A model generated the notes under the pieces. The model was not told where the DNA came from. It saw only the letters and a program-made list of their open reading frames with translations, and did not search any database. Shown piece by piece: positions 6,276 to 14,350 of a DNA stretch of 18,990 nucleotides. The stretch spans positions 1-18,990 of the forward strand of contig JBFGCT010000070.1 in assembly GCA_041581055.1 (NCBI GenBank), given 5' to 3'. The translations under genes were made by a program, and so were the position numbers. This DNA comes from JBFGCT01 sp041581055. Lineage in GTDB: Bacteria > Actinomycetota > Acidimicrobiia > Acidimicrobiales > Ilumatobacteraceae. Each line of letters opens with the position of its first letter. Position 1 is the stretch's first letter.

Positions 6276-7769
6276 TCAGCGGTGGCGACCCGCGTGCTGG
6301 TCGACCCGCTCGGCGGCGAGCTTGCCCGACACGAGCACCATCGGCACGCCGACGCCGGGCAGCGTCGACGACCCGGTGAACACGAGCCCGGGGACCTTCT
6401 TGGTGACGTTGTTGGGGCGGAACGGCCCGGTCTGGAAGAACGTGTGGGCCAAGGCGAACGGCGTTCCCCGCTCCATCCCCATGCGCTCCCAGTCGGTCGG
6501 GTCGTAGATCTCCTCGACGACGACGTCGGTCGGGTAGCCGAGTCCGGCGACCCGCGCTCGCAGGTCGTCGATGATCCGGTTCCGCTCGCGGGGCCAGTCG
6601 ACCGTGCCCGACAGGTTCGGTGTCGGCTCCAGCACGTAGATGCTCGACGACCCGGGCGGGGCGAGCGACGCGTCGTCGAGGCTGTGCAGCGTGACGAGGA
6701 TCGACGGGTCGGGCATTCGGACGCCGTCGTCGATCAGCGCCTTGAACGAGCCGTCCCAGTCGGCGCCGAAGTGGATGTTGTGATGGCTCGCGTCGGCCGG
6801 CGGCAAGCCGTTCACGCCGGCGATCCAGAGCAGGCACGACGGCGAGTACCTGCCCCGGCGGGCCGCCCGGGGCGCCTCGACCCCGTCGAGCAGCTCGCGG
6901 TAGGCGACCGGCAGGTCGACGTTGCAGACGACCGCGTCGGCCGCCAGATGCTCTGACCCGGCGATCTCGACCCCGGTGACGCGACCGCCCGAGTCGCGCG
7001 TGATGCGGGACACCGGCGACGAGTAGCGGATGTCGGCGCCGGCCTTCTCGACCGCCGACGCCAGCCCAGCCGCCATCTGGTGCATGCCGCCCTCGGGGAC
7101 GTAGACGCCCTCGACGGAGTCCATGTAGGTGATCACCGCGTACAGCGCCAGCGCCTCGTACGGGGCCAGGCCGGCGTACATCGACTGGAAGCTGAAGATC
7201 CGTTGAAGCCGCTCGTCGTCGAAGAACGACGCGACCTTCTTGCCCAGCTTGCCGAAGCCGCCGAGCTTGACGAGTTCGAGCCCGGACCGCCACGGCTTGA
7301 CCAGGTCGAGCGGGGTGTCGAAGTTGCTGTCGATGAACGAGTCCATCTCGGCCCGGTAGAGCTTCGCCAGCCAGTCGCAGAACCGGCCGAACGCCTCGGC
7401 GTCGCGCGCGCCGGAGAACTGCCTGATCTCCTCGGTCATCGCCTCGCGGCCGTGGCGGACGAACAGCGTCGAGCCGTCGGCGTACACCGCCCGGTACATC
7501 GGGTCGACCGGCTTGATGGTCACGAAGTCGGCCATCTCCGCGCCGGCCGCGTTGAACGCCTCCTCGAGGAGGTTCGGCATCGTCAGCACGGTCGGGCCGT
7601 TGTCGAGCCGGAACCCGTCGGCGACCACCATCCCCGCCCGCCCGCCGGGCATCGCGTCGCGTTCGACGATCGTCACGCCGTGGCCGGACTTGGTCAGGTG
7701 CGCCGCCGCCGACAGCCCGCCGAGGCCGGCGCCGATCACGACGACGTTCAGCGGCGCGGTGGCGGACAC
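6276..7769 (-). CDS. crtI: Phytoene desaturase
   Basis: A 497-residue FAD-dependent CrtI. The N-terminus carries VVVIGAGLGGLSAAAHL (GxGxxG at 13-18) and VERDAMPGGRAG. The middle has LDNGPTVLTMPNLLEEAF and YRAVYADGSTLFV, and the C-terminal FAD motif is FTGSSTLPGVGVPMVLVSGK. CrtI introduces double bonds into phytoene to give neurosporene or lycopene; the number of steps cannot be told from sequence. The start is GTG 7769, 10 nt after the xseB stop, with no obvious Shine-Dalgarno, so reinitiation from xseB is likely. The length is typical of the family. It leads the carotenoid block and is followed at 2 nt by crtB. Confidence 0.93.
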   Translation of the reverse strand: MSATAPLNVVVIGAGLGGLSAAAHLTKSGHGVTIVERDAMPGGRAGMVVADGFRLDNGPTVLTMPNLLEEAFNAAGAEMADFVTIKPVDPMYRAVYADGSTLFVRHGREAMTEEIRQFSGARDAEAFGRFCDWLAKLYRAEMDSFIDSNFDTPLDLVKPWRSGLELVKLGGFGKLGKKVASFFDDERLQRIFSFQSMYAGLAPYEALALYAVITYMDSVEGVYVPEGGMHQMAAGLASAVEKAGADIRYSSPVSRITRDSGGRVTGVEIAGSEHLAADAVVCNVDLPVAYRELLDGVEAPRAARRGRYSPSCLLWIAGVNGLPPADASHHNIHFGADWDGSFKALIDDGVRMPDPSILVTLHSLDDASLAPPGSSSIYVLEPTPNLSGTVDWPRERNRIIDDLRARVAGLGYPTDVVVEEIYDPTDWERMGMERGTPFALAHTFFQTGPFRPNNVTKKVPGLVFTGSSTLPGVGVPMVLVSGKLAAERVDQHAGRHR

Positions 7770-7779
7770 GGGATCAAGG

Positions 7780-8082
7780 CTACGCGTCGTCGGAACCGGA
7801 ACCGGCGTGGTCCGGCCCGGAATCGGCGTCGTCCCCGATCGTGTCGAGGTCGGCGGTGACCTGGTCGATGCGGACTCGGGCGGTGGAGATCTTCTGCCGG
7901 CACAGCGCGATCAGCTCGGACGCGCGCGCGACGCGTTCGGCGAGCTGATCGACGTCGACGTCGGACGCCTCGAGCTCGCGCAGGATCGTGTCGAGCTCGC
8001 GCAGCGCCTCGGCGTATCCGGGAGTGCCGGCGGGCGGGTCGGTTGGGGTGTCGGTTGGCGGGTCGGCGGGCGCTTCGGCCAT
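7780..8082 (-). CDS. xseB: Exodeoxyribonuclease VII small subunit
   Basis: A 100-residue protein with the compact XseB two-helix core: GYAEALRELDTILRELEASD then VDVDQLAERVARASELIALC and RQKISTARVRID. The core is flanked by a Pro/Thr-rich N-terminal tail (residues 1-20, PTDTPTDPP type) and an acidic Asp/Gly/Ser C-terminal tail. XseB subunits coat the long helices of XseA and are needed for active ExoVII, which degrades single-stranded DNA from both ends. ATG 8082 is 8 nt after the xseA stop. The core length is normal and only the tails are extended. Confidence 0.93.
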   Translation of the reverse strand: MAEAPADPPTDTPTDPPAGTPGYAEALRELDTILRELEASDVDVDQLAERVARASELIALCRQKISTARVRIDQVTADLDTIGDDADSGPDHAGSGSDDA

Positions 8083-8090
8083 CGGGGGCC

Positions 8091-9458
8091 TCACTTTCGG
8101 TCGGCGGGGGGCTGGCGGGACGGGTCGGGCGCCTCGACGACGCTGGTCACCTCGCCGTCGATCAGCGTCGTCGTGAGACGCTCGCCCGCGGCCAGCGCCC
8201 GTGCGGACCGGGCCACGGCGCCGTCGGCGCGCCGGGTGATGGTCCACCCGCGCGCCAGTTGGACGGCCGGGTCGAGCGATGCGGCCCGCGCCGCGGCGAC
8301 GTCGAGGCGGTCGACCTCGCGGGCGAGGCGGTGCGTCGAGCGCTCGCGCAGGAGCGCGGCGTTCCGGTCGAGCCGGTCGCCCGCCCGCCCGAGGGCGCCG
8401 GGCGCCAGCGAGGCCAACCGATGCCGGCGGACGCCGAGCCGCTCGTCGGCGCGTTCGACGGCGGCATGGGTGTGCCGCGCGATTCGGTGGGCGGTGTCGC
8501 GCAACCGGCTCGCCGCCGAGTCGACGGCGACCGAGACGTGCTGGGCGATCGCCTGCCACGCCGCCTCGGCGGTGGCCACGGACGCGTTGACCCGGTCGAC
8601 CAGCGCACCGGCGCACGCCGTCGGGGTCTTGAGCGAGGTGTGCGCGACTTCGTCGGCCACGCTGCGGTCGATCTCGTGGCCAAGACCGGTGAGCACCGGC
8701 ACCGGGGCGGCGGCGATCGTCCGGGCGATGACTTCGGCGTCGAACACGGCCAGCTCGTTGCGCGCCCCGCCGCCGCGGATGACTACGATGACGTCGAGGT
8801 CGGTTCGCCTGGACAGGGTGGCGATCGCCCCCGCCACCCGCCGCGCGGCGAACTCGCCTTGGACCCGCGTGTCGGCGACGACGAGCCGGAAGCCGCGCCC
8901 GCTTCGCTCGATCTCGTCCCGAAAGTCGTGCCACGCCGCGGAGTCCGCGCTGGCGGCGACTCCGACCTGGAGCGGAACCGGCGACAGCACCTTCGCCCGG
9001 TTGACGTCGATCAGGCCTTCGGCGACCAGTCGCCGCATGACCCCGTCGCGCGATTGGGCGATCTCGCCCAGCGTGTACCGCGGGTCGAGCCCGGCCATCT
9101 TCAGGCCGAGCCGGCCGCCCTGGGCGTAGAAGTCGAGGTGTCCGAAGATGCGCACCTTCATGCCGTCGCGCAGCTCGAGCCGGTTGCGCTTGAGGATCGG
9201 CAGGAGGCGGCGCTTCATCGGCGCGAAGAGTTGGACGTTGAGCACCGCCTTGCCGTTCTCGCCGTCCTCGACGAGGGAGAAGTAGGTGTGGGGGCCGCCG
9301 TGTCGCAGCCCGCCGATCTCGCCCCGCACCCACACGCCGTCGCGGAAGCCTCGGCGCAGCTGGTCGTTGATCGCGTCGGCGAGCTCCCCGACCGTGTAGG
9401 TGGGGTTGGTCGCGTCGTCGAGTTCGACGTCGCCGAAGTCGAACGCGGGCTGGGACAC
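8091..9458 (-). CDS. xseA: Exodeoxyribonuclease VII large subunit
   Basis: A 455-residue XseA. The N-terminal OB-fold (about 18-125) shows TYTVGELADAINDQL, VWVRGEIGGLRHGGPHTYFSL and GHLDFYAQGGRLGL. The catalytic region (about 145-400) carries LDVIVVIRGGGARNELAVFD, PVLTGLGHEIDRSVADEVA and HTSLKTPTACAGALV. A long helical segment with many Arg and His residues follows, and then the C-terminal WTITRRADGAV strand. The enzyme cuts single-stranded DNA into short oligonucleotides in mismatch and damage repair. The start is GTG 9458, 9 nt past the rmuC stop. It pairs with xseB immediately downstream. Confidence 0.95.
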   Translation of the reverse strand: MSQPAFDFGDVELDDATNPTYTVGELADAINDQLRRGFRDGVWVRGEIGGLRHGGPHTYFSLVEDGENGKAVLNVQLFAPMKRRLLPILKRNRLELRDGMKVRIFGHLDFYAQGGRLGLKMAGLDPRYTLGEIAQSRDGVMRRLVAEGLIDVNRAKVLSPVPLQVGVAASADSAAWHDFRDEIERSGRGFRLVVADTRVQGEFAARRVAGAIATLSRRTDLDVIVVIRGGGARNELAVFDAEVIARTIAAAPVPVLTGLGHEIDRSVADEVAHTSLKTPTACAGALVDRVNASVATAEAAWQAIAQHVSVAVDSAASRLRDTAHRIARHTHAAVERADERLGVRRHRLASLAPGALGRAGDRLDRNAALLRERSTHRLAREVDRLDVAAARAASLDPAVQLARGWTITRRADGAVARSARALAAGERLTTTLIDGEVTSVVEAPDPSRQPPADRK

Positions 9459-9467
9459 GTCGGGAGA

Positions 9468-10754
9468 CTACGCGCCGAGTTGGCGAACGCGGCCGCCGGG
9501 CGGCGTGTCGGTGTCGTCCTCGGGCCCACCGGGCAGCGAGAACAACTCGCCGTCGACGGGCAGACCCTTCTGGAGGCGGAGCGCCTCGAGCTGCAGCAGC
9601 GGCCGTTCGAGCGCCCGGCGGCGGGTGCCGGCGAGCGCCTCGAATTCTCTGTCGACGCCCTCGAACCGCTTCTTCACCTTGTCGACCTGCTCGACGTACT
9701 TGCGCCATTGCGTGCCGAACGAACCGAGCAACTTCAGGATCTCGTCGCTGGTCTGCTCGATCATGAAGTTGTCGAACGCCTGGCGGATGACGCCGAGGAA
9801 GGCGAACAGCGTCAGCGGTGAGCACATCACGACCTTTTGGCCCATCGCGTGGTCGAGCAACTCGGGGTCGTGCTCGTGGATGAACCCGGTGAGCTGCTCG
9901 TTCGGGATGAACAACAGCACGTAGTCGACCGCCGACGTCGTGCCGTCGCTGCCGTACTCGCGCTTGGACAACTCCCTCACCCGCAACCGGACGTCGGCGA
10001 GGAACCGCTTGAGGTGGGCCTCGCGCTCGGCGTTCGAGCCGGCCTCGAGATACTTGAGGTACGAGGCCATCGGGAACTTGACGTCCATGTAGAGCACGTG
10101 GTCTTTCGGCATGGGGAACGTGTAGTCCGGCCGGCCCGTCCCGCCCTCGATCTGGGTCTGCTTGCGGTAGTTGACGTTCTCCTGGAACCCGGCCAGCCGC
10201 AGCACGTCCTCGGCCATCCGCTCACCCCACTGGCCACGGGCCTGCGGGTTGCTGAGCGCCTCGCGCAGCGAGCGGGTGGACTCGGCGAGCGTGTTGGCCA
10301 CCTCGACGTGGGCCTGGAGCGAGCTCTCGACCTGACCGAACTTCTCGGCACTCGTGCGCCCCAGCGCCGACACCATCTCGGCGAGCTTGGAGAGCTCGGT
10401 GCGCATCTCGCCGTGGACCTGGTCGAGGCGGGCGTCGATCAGGTCCTTCTTCGACGTCAGGTCGGCGTTGAACCGCTGGTGGACCTGGTCGGCCGTGTGG
10501 TCGAGCTGCTGACGCTGGAGCGCGGCGGTGTGCTCGACCGCCGCGTCGCGCTCGGCGTTCGCCTGCTCGCGCACGACGTGAATGGCGTGCTGCACCGCGT
10601 CGTCGACCGTGGCCTGGAGCGCGCTGGTCGTCGCGTCGTGCGTCAGCAGCCGCTGCTCGGACTCGCGGGCGACTCGGCGCGACACGTACACGAACGCGAG
10701 GACGCCGCCGAGCATCGCCGCCGACAGCCCGACCAAGATGACCACGAACACCAT
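9468..10754 (-). CDS. rmuC: RmuC-family DNA recombination protein
   Basis: A 428-residue RmuC. It has a single N-terminal membrane helix (about residues 2-24, VFVVILVGLSAAMLGGVLAF), a long coiled coil to about residue 140, and the RmuC nuclease-like domain. The domain shows NPQARGQWGERMAEDVLRLAGF, GRPDYTFPMP, DVKFPMASYLKYLEA and VLLFIPNEQLTGFIHEHDP. A low-complexity acidic tail ends the protein. RmuC limits inversion at short inverted repeats and is structurally related to restriction-type endonucleases. ATG 10754 is the first gene of the eight-gene minus-strand run. A -10-like CATGAT (minus strand, 10766-10761) sits 6 nt before the ATG with no Shine-Dalgarno, suggesting a leaderless message, but no clear -35 is seen. 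Confidence 0.93.
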   Translation of the reverse strand: MVFVVILVGLSAAMLGGVLAFVYVSRRVARESEQRLLTHDATTSALQATVDDAVQHAIHVVREQANAERDAAVEHTAALQRQQLDHTADQVHQRFNADLTSKKDLIDARLDQVHGEMRTELSKLAEMVSALGRTSAEKFGQVESSLQAHVEVANTLAESTRSLREALSNPQARGQWGERMAEDVLRLAGFQENVNYRKQTQIEGGTGRPDYTFPMPKDHVLYMDVKFPMASYLKYLEAGSNAEREAHLKRFLADVRLRVRELSKREYGSDGTTSAVDYVLLFIPNEQLTGFIHEHDPELLDHAMGQKVVMCSPLTLFAFLGVIRQAFDNFMIEQTSDEILKLLGSFGTQWRKYVEQVDKVKKRFEGVDREFEALAGTRRRALERPLLQLEALRLQKGLPVDGELFSLPGGPEDDTDTPPGGRVRQLGA

Positions 10755-10904
10755 GGGGACATCATGACGTGAGGGTGTGACAGCGGCCGCGGATGGTGCC
10801 CGCGGCGGCGATATTCGGCCGCCGAGGCTCCCGGCGCACGGCGGTGGCCGTCGCCGATGTCGCAGTCCGCGGTGATTCTGGGCCGCCTAGACGTGACCTT
10901 TACC

Positions 10905-10932
10905 TCAAGTTGAATGATCGGCGGCCCGAAAA
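10905..10932 (+). promoter_or_regulatory. Possible FliA/WhiG (sigma-28-type) promoter for the GGDEF-EAL gene
   Basis: TCAAGTTG at 10905-10912 matches 6 of 8 positions of the classical sigma-28 -35 TAAAGTTT. CCCGAAAA at 10925-10932 matches 6 of 8 of the -10 GCCGATAA. The spacer is 12 nt where 11 is usual. The expected transcription start falls at about 10939-10940, on the A of the chosen ATG, so the mRNA would be leaderless. This agrees with the absence of a Shine-Dalgarno. It rests on consensus comparison by eye. Apart from this the 10755-10939 gap shows no clear structure. Confidence 0.4.
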
Positions 10933-10939
10933 CACCTTC

Positions 10940-13900
10940 ATGCGGACGAACCTCTGGAAGATCTACCTGTTGGGGGTGGTGGCCGTCGCGGCCACGTACT
11001 TCCTGTCCGAGGTGACCAGCCTGTCCAAGCTCGTCCTGTACAACGGCATCGGCCTGAGCGCCGTGATCGCCGTGCTCGTCGGCATCTGGAAGAACCAGCC
11101 CGACAACAAGCGCGCGTGGTTCGTCATCGCCGCCGCCATGGGGTCGTTCCTCACCGCGGACGTCGTCTACTACGTCTTGGAGATCACGACCGAGTCGGTG
11201 CCGTTCCCGTCGATCGCCGACGCGTTCTACCTCGGCATGTACCCGCTGATGATCATCGGACTGATCGGGATCCTCCGCACGGTCTCACCCGGCCGCGACA
11301 TGGCCGGCCTCGTCGACGCCGGGCTCGTCGCCGTCGCCACGTTCGCCGTGCTCGGCATCCTCGTCATGGACACCTACGTGACCGACGACTCGATGGAGCT
11401 CTCCGGCCGCCTCATCTCGCTCGCCTACCCGGTCATGGACGTGGCGCTCATCGCCGTGGCCGCCCGCCTCGTCGCCGCCGTGCACCTCCGCCAGTCGACG
11501 TTCGCCTTGATGACGGTCGGCCTGTTCAGCCTGATGATCGCCGACACGATCTACGGCGTGCTCGGCGCGGCCGGCACGTTCCAGACCGGCGGGGTCGCCG
11601 ACGCCTTCTGGATCGGGTTCTACGCCTTCATCGCGGCGGGCGCCCTCCACCCGTCGATGGGCGAACGGGTCGTGCCCCGCGAGACGGCCGTGGGACACAT
11701 CACCAAGCCGCGCCTGATGGTGCTGTTCCTCGTCGTGCTCGCCGTGCCGGTGATCGACCTGATCTGGGGCGAGCCGTTCGACAAGCTGCTGACGATCGTC
11801 GCCTCGATGCTGATGTTCTCCCTCGTGCTCGTGCGGCTGATGGGCCTGATGAGCGTCGTCCAGTCCAAGGAGCAGCAGGCCCGCCACGACGCCCGCCACG
11901 ACGCGTTGACCGGGCTAGCCAACCGCGTCCTGTTCGGCGAGCGCGTCGAGAACTTCGTCAACCAGCGCAAGGAGGGCGTCGTCTCGGTCCTGTTCGTCGA
12001 CCTCGACGACTTCAAGTTCATCAACGACAGCCTCGGCCACCAGGTCGGCGACGAGCTGCTGGTCGCGGTCGCCGCCCGGCTGAGCGATTGCGTGCGGACC
12101 AACGACCTGGTCGCCCGCCTGAGCGGCGACGAGTTCGCGGTGCTGCTCGAAAGCGCCGTCGACCGGCAGGACGCCGTCGCCGTCGCCCAGCGGGTCCAGG
12201 ACAGCCTCGAGTCGCCGGTCGTCATCGACGAGCGCGAGATCATGTGCTCGGCGAGCGTCGGGATCGCCGTCGAGCGGCGATCGAACATCGAGCGGGCGGA
12301 GACGATCCTCCGCGCCGCCGACGTCGCGATGTACCGGGCGAAGAGCAAGGGCAAGGGCCGCTTCGAGTTCTTCGAGCAGGGCATGCACCTCGAGGCGATC
12401 GAGCGCCTGGACCTCAAGACCGACCTCCAGGTGGCGCTCGAGCGCGGCCAGTTCGAGCTCAACTACCAGCCGATCGTCGAGATGCACACCGAGAAGGTGC
12501 GCGGCGTCGAGGCGCTCATCCGCTGGAACCACCCGAGCCGCGGGTTCGTGATGCCCGATCGCTTCATCCAGCTCGCCGAGCAGACCGGCCAGATCGTCCC
12601 GATCGGTCGATGGGTGCTCCGGGAGGCCTGCAACCAGGTGATGCGCTGGCGCAAGGACCACGGCGACGACGCGCCGCGGACGATCGCCGTCAACCTGTCG
12701 GTGCGCCAGCTGCACGATCCCCGACTGCTCGAAGACGTCGCCGACGCGCTGTCCGTGTCCGGCCTGGAGCCCGAGGCGCTGACGCTGGAGATCACCGAGA
12801 GCATGCTGATCGAGGAGACCGACCGCGGGTCGCGGGCGCTCGACCAGCTGAAGGCGATGAAGGTCAAGGTCGCCATCGACGACTTCGGCACCGGGTACTC
12901 CTCGCTGTCGTACCTCAAGCGGTTCCCGGTCGACACGATCAAGATCGACAAGTCGTTCGTCGCCGAGATGGCGACGTCGGCCACGTCGGCGGCGCTGGTC
13001 AAGGCGGTCGTCGACCTGGCCAACAGCCTCGGCGTCGCCACGGTCGCCGAGGGCATCGAGAACCCGGACCAGAAGGCCCGGATCAACCAGCTCGGTTGCA
13101 CCTACGGCCAGGGCTACCACTTCTCACGGCCGCTCTCGGCCAGCATGATCGAGGACAAGCTGCAGAACGCCGCCCGGTCGGCCAACAGCCGGAAGAACGC
13201 GCCGCTCGACATCGACATCCTCGACGGCGTCGAGGGCCTGCGCACCGCGCTCGCCCAGATCGGCAGCCTGCACACCGAGCTGAACGTCCCGGTCATGGCC
13301 CGGACGCGGTGGATGGAGACCTGGGCGTCGGTCTACGCGAACTGGGAGCCGCTCACCGTTCTGGTGCGCGAGCGCTCGACCGGGCGCGTCGACGCCGCCG
13401 CGCTGCTCGCTCGCCGGAAGACCCCCGACGGCTACGAGGTCGTGGCGATGGGCCACGGCTCGGTGGCCTGTACCCGCTTCCCGTCCCGCAGCGAGCGGGC
13501 CTCGAAGCTGCTGACCAAGGGCATCAAGGACCAGCTCGGCATGATCGAGCCGTGGACGCTGCACCTCCAGCAGCTCGAGGAGGGCGACCCGGTCGGGAAG
13601 CTGCTGGCGCAACAGCTCCCGAACGCCGAGATCGCCCCCGACCTGTGGGTTCCGCAGGTCGTGTTCGGTGACGACCCGCAACTCGGCCACTTCCTCTCGC
13701 GCAACATGCGCCGGCAGATCAAGAAGGCGTGGAACCGGTTGGAGACCGACGGGTTGCGCGTCGAGATGACCGTCGCCCGCAGCGAGTTCCAGATCATGCA
13801 GGTGCTCCCGCGGCTCGAGGAGATCCACGTCGAGCGCGACCATGACACCGGTCGCGACAGCGATCTCGACGATCCCGCGGTGAGCGAGCTCTGGCGCCGC

Positions 13901-14344
13901 CTCATCCTGGCTCACGGCGCCATCGGCCAGATCGAGATCTCCTCGATGCTGATCGACGACGACGTCGCCGGGTTCGTGATCGCGATCATCGACGACGAGG
14001 CGTACCGCGTGTTCGACGGCCACATCAACAGCGACTACGCCCGATACTCGCCCGGCCGGTTGATCGAGGCGGCGGTGCTCGAGCGGGCGATGGTCGACGC
14101 CCGCTTCGACGGCCTGGACTGGATGGCGGGCGTCGCCGCCGAGAAGATCCTGACCTCGAACCACAACGAGGGCCGGATGCAGCTCGTCGCCTCGTCGAAG
14201 GCCAACGCGACGCCGTCGCCCAAGCCGATCCCGGACCACGCCGTCAACGGCGAGACCCCAGGTCTGACGGTCGAGCAGGCCGGCGCGCAGGGCGTCGCTC
14301 GGCGCCAGCGCAAGCGCGGCCACGCGCTCGTCGACAATCGCTGA
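10940..14344 (+). CDS. Membrane GGDEF-EAL cyclic-di-GMP enzyme fused to a C-terminal CelD/BioF2-type acyltransferase region
   Basis: A 1134-residue protein. Residues 1 to about 305 form a membrane sensor of roughly eight helices with loop PFPSIADAFYLGMYPLM. The GGDEF domain (about 320-490) has SGDEF at 395-399 and an intact RxxD inhibitory site (RTND) five residues before it. The EAL domain (about 505-745) has EALIRW from residue 524, NLSVRQL, EITES, DDFGTGYSSLSYLKRFP, IKIDKSF, VAEGIE and QGYHFSRP, the full metal and catalytic set for c-di-GMP hydrolysis. Residues about 770-1085 resemble a two-lobed GNAT fold of the CelD/Acetyltransf_6 type. The first lobe starts at MARTRWMETWASVYANWEPL; the second has RNMRRQIKKAWNRLETDG and SDYARYSPGRLIEAAVLERA. 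The last 50 residues are low complexity. ATG 10940 is chosen because the upstream codons do not look coding. An EamA-type transporter follows after 6 nt. Confidence 0.88.
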   Translation: MRTNLWKIYLLGVVAVAATYFLSEVTSLSKLVLYNGIGLSAVIAVLVGIWKNQPDNKRAWFVIAAAMGSFLTADVVYYVLEITTESVPFPSIADAFYLGMYPLMIIGLIGILRTVSPGRDMAGLVDAGLVAVATFAVLGILVMDTYVTDDSMELSGRLISLAYPVMDVALIAVAARLVAAVHLRQSTFALMTVGLFSLMIADTIYGVLGAAGTFQTGGVADAFWIGFYAFIAAGALHPSMGERVVPRETAVGHITKPRLMVLFLVVLAVPVIDLIWGEPFDKLLTIVASMLMFSLVLVRLMGLMSVVQSKEQQARHDARHDALTGLANRVLFGERVENFVNQRKEGVVSVLFVDLDDFKFINDSLGHQVGDELLVAVAARLSDCVRTNDLVARLSGDEFAVLLESAVDRQDAVAVAQRVQDSLESPVVIDEREIMCSASVGIAVERRSNIERAETILRAADVAMYRAKSKGKGRFEFFEQGMHLEAIERLDLKTDLQVALERGQFELNYQPIVEMHTEKVRGVEALIRWNHPSRGFVMPDRFIQLAEQTGQIVPIGRWVLREACNQVMRWRKDHGDDAPRTIAVNLSVRQLHDPRLLEDVADALSVSGLEPEALTLEITESMLIEETDRGSRALDQLKAMKVKVAIDDFGTGYSSLSYLKRFPVDTIKIDKSFVAEMATSATSAALVKAVVDLANSLGVATVAEGIENPDQKARINQLGCTYGQGYHFSRPLSASMIEDKLQNAARSANSRKNAPLDIDILDGVEGLRTALAQIGSLHTELNVPVMARTRWMETWASVYANWEPLTVLVRERSTGRVDAAALLARRKTPDGYEVVAMGHGSVACTRFPSRSERASKLLTKGIKDQLGMIEPWTLHLQQLEEGDPVGKLLAQQLPNAEIAPDLWVPQVVFGDDPQLGHFLSRNMRRQIKKAWNRLETDGLRVEMTVARSEFQIMQVLPRLEEIHVERDHDTGRDSDLDDPAVSELWRRLILAHGAIGQIEISSMLIDDDVAGFVIAIIDDEAYRVFDGHINSDYARYSPGRLIEAAVLERAMVDARFDGLDWMAGVAAEKILTSNHNEGRMQLVASSKANATPSPKPIPDHAVNGETPGLTVEQAGAQGVARRQRKRGHALVDNR

Positions 14345-14350
14345 TCTCGA

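Noticed and set aside
8043..9821. 592-codon plus-strand frame opposite xseA/xseB/rmuC
   Set aside because: It is antisense to three well-recognised genes and has no recognisable domain.
10902..10915. SoxR/MerR-type operator (ACCTCAAGTTGA)
   Set aside because: It matches one half of the known palindrome only; the second arm is missing and the sigma-28-like reading explains the bases better.
10793..10939. N-terminal extension of the GGDEF-EAL protein from 10793
   Set aside because: The extra 49 codons look like non-coding GC sequence and contain the candidate promoter; ATG 10940 opens directly on the membrane domain.
11116..13671. 851-codon frame in another frame of the GGDEF-EAL gene
   Set aside because: It is an Arg/Pro-rich shifted reading of the real gene; the GGDEF and EAL motifs are only in the frame starting at 10940.
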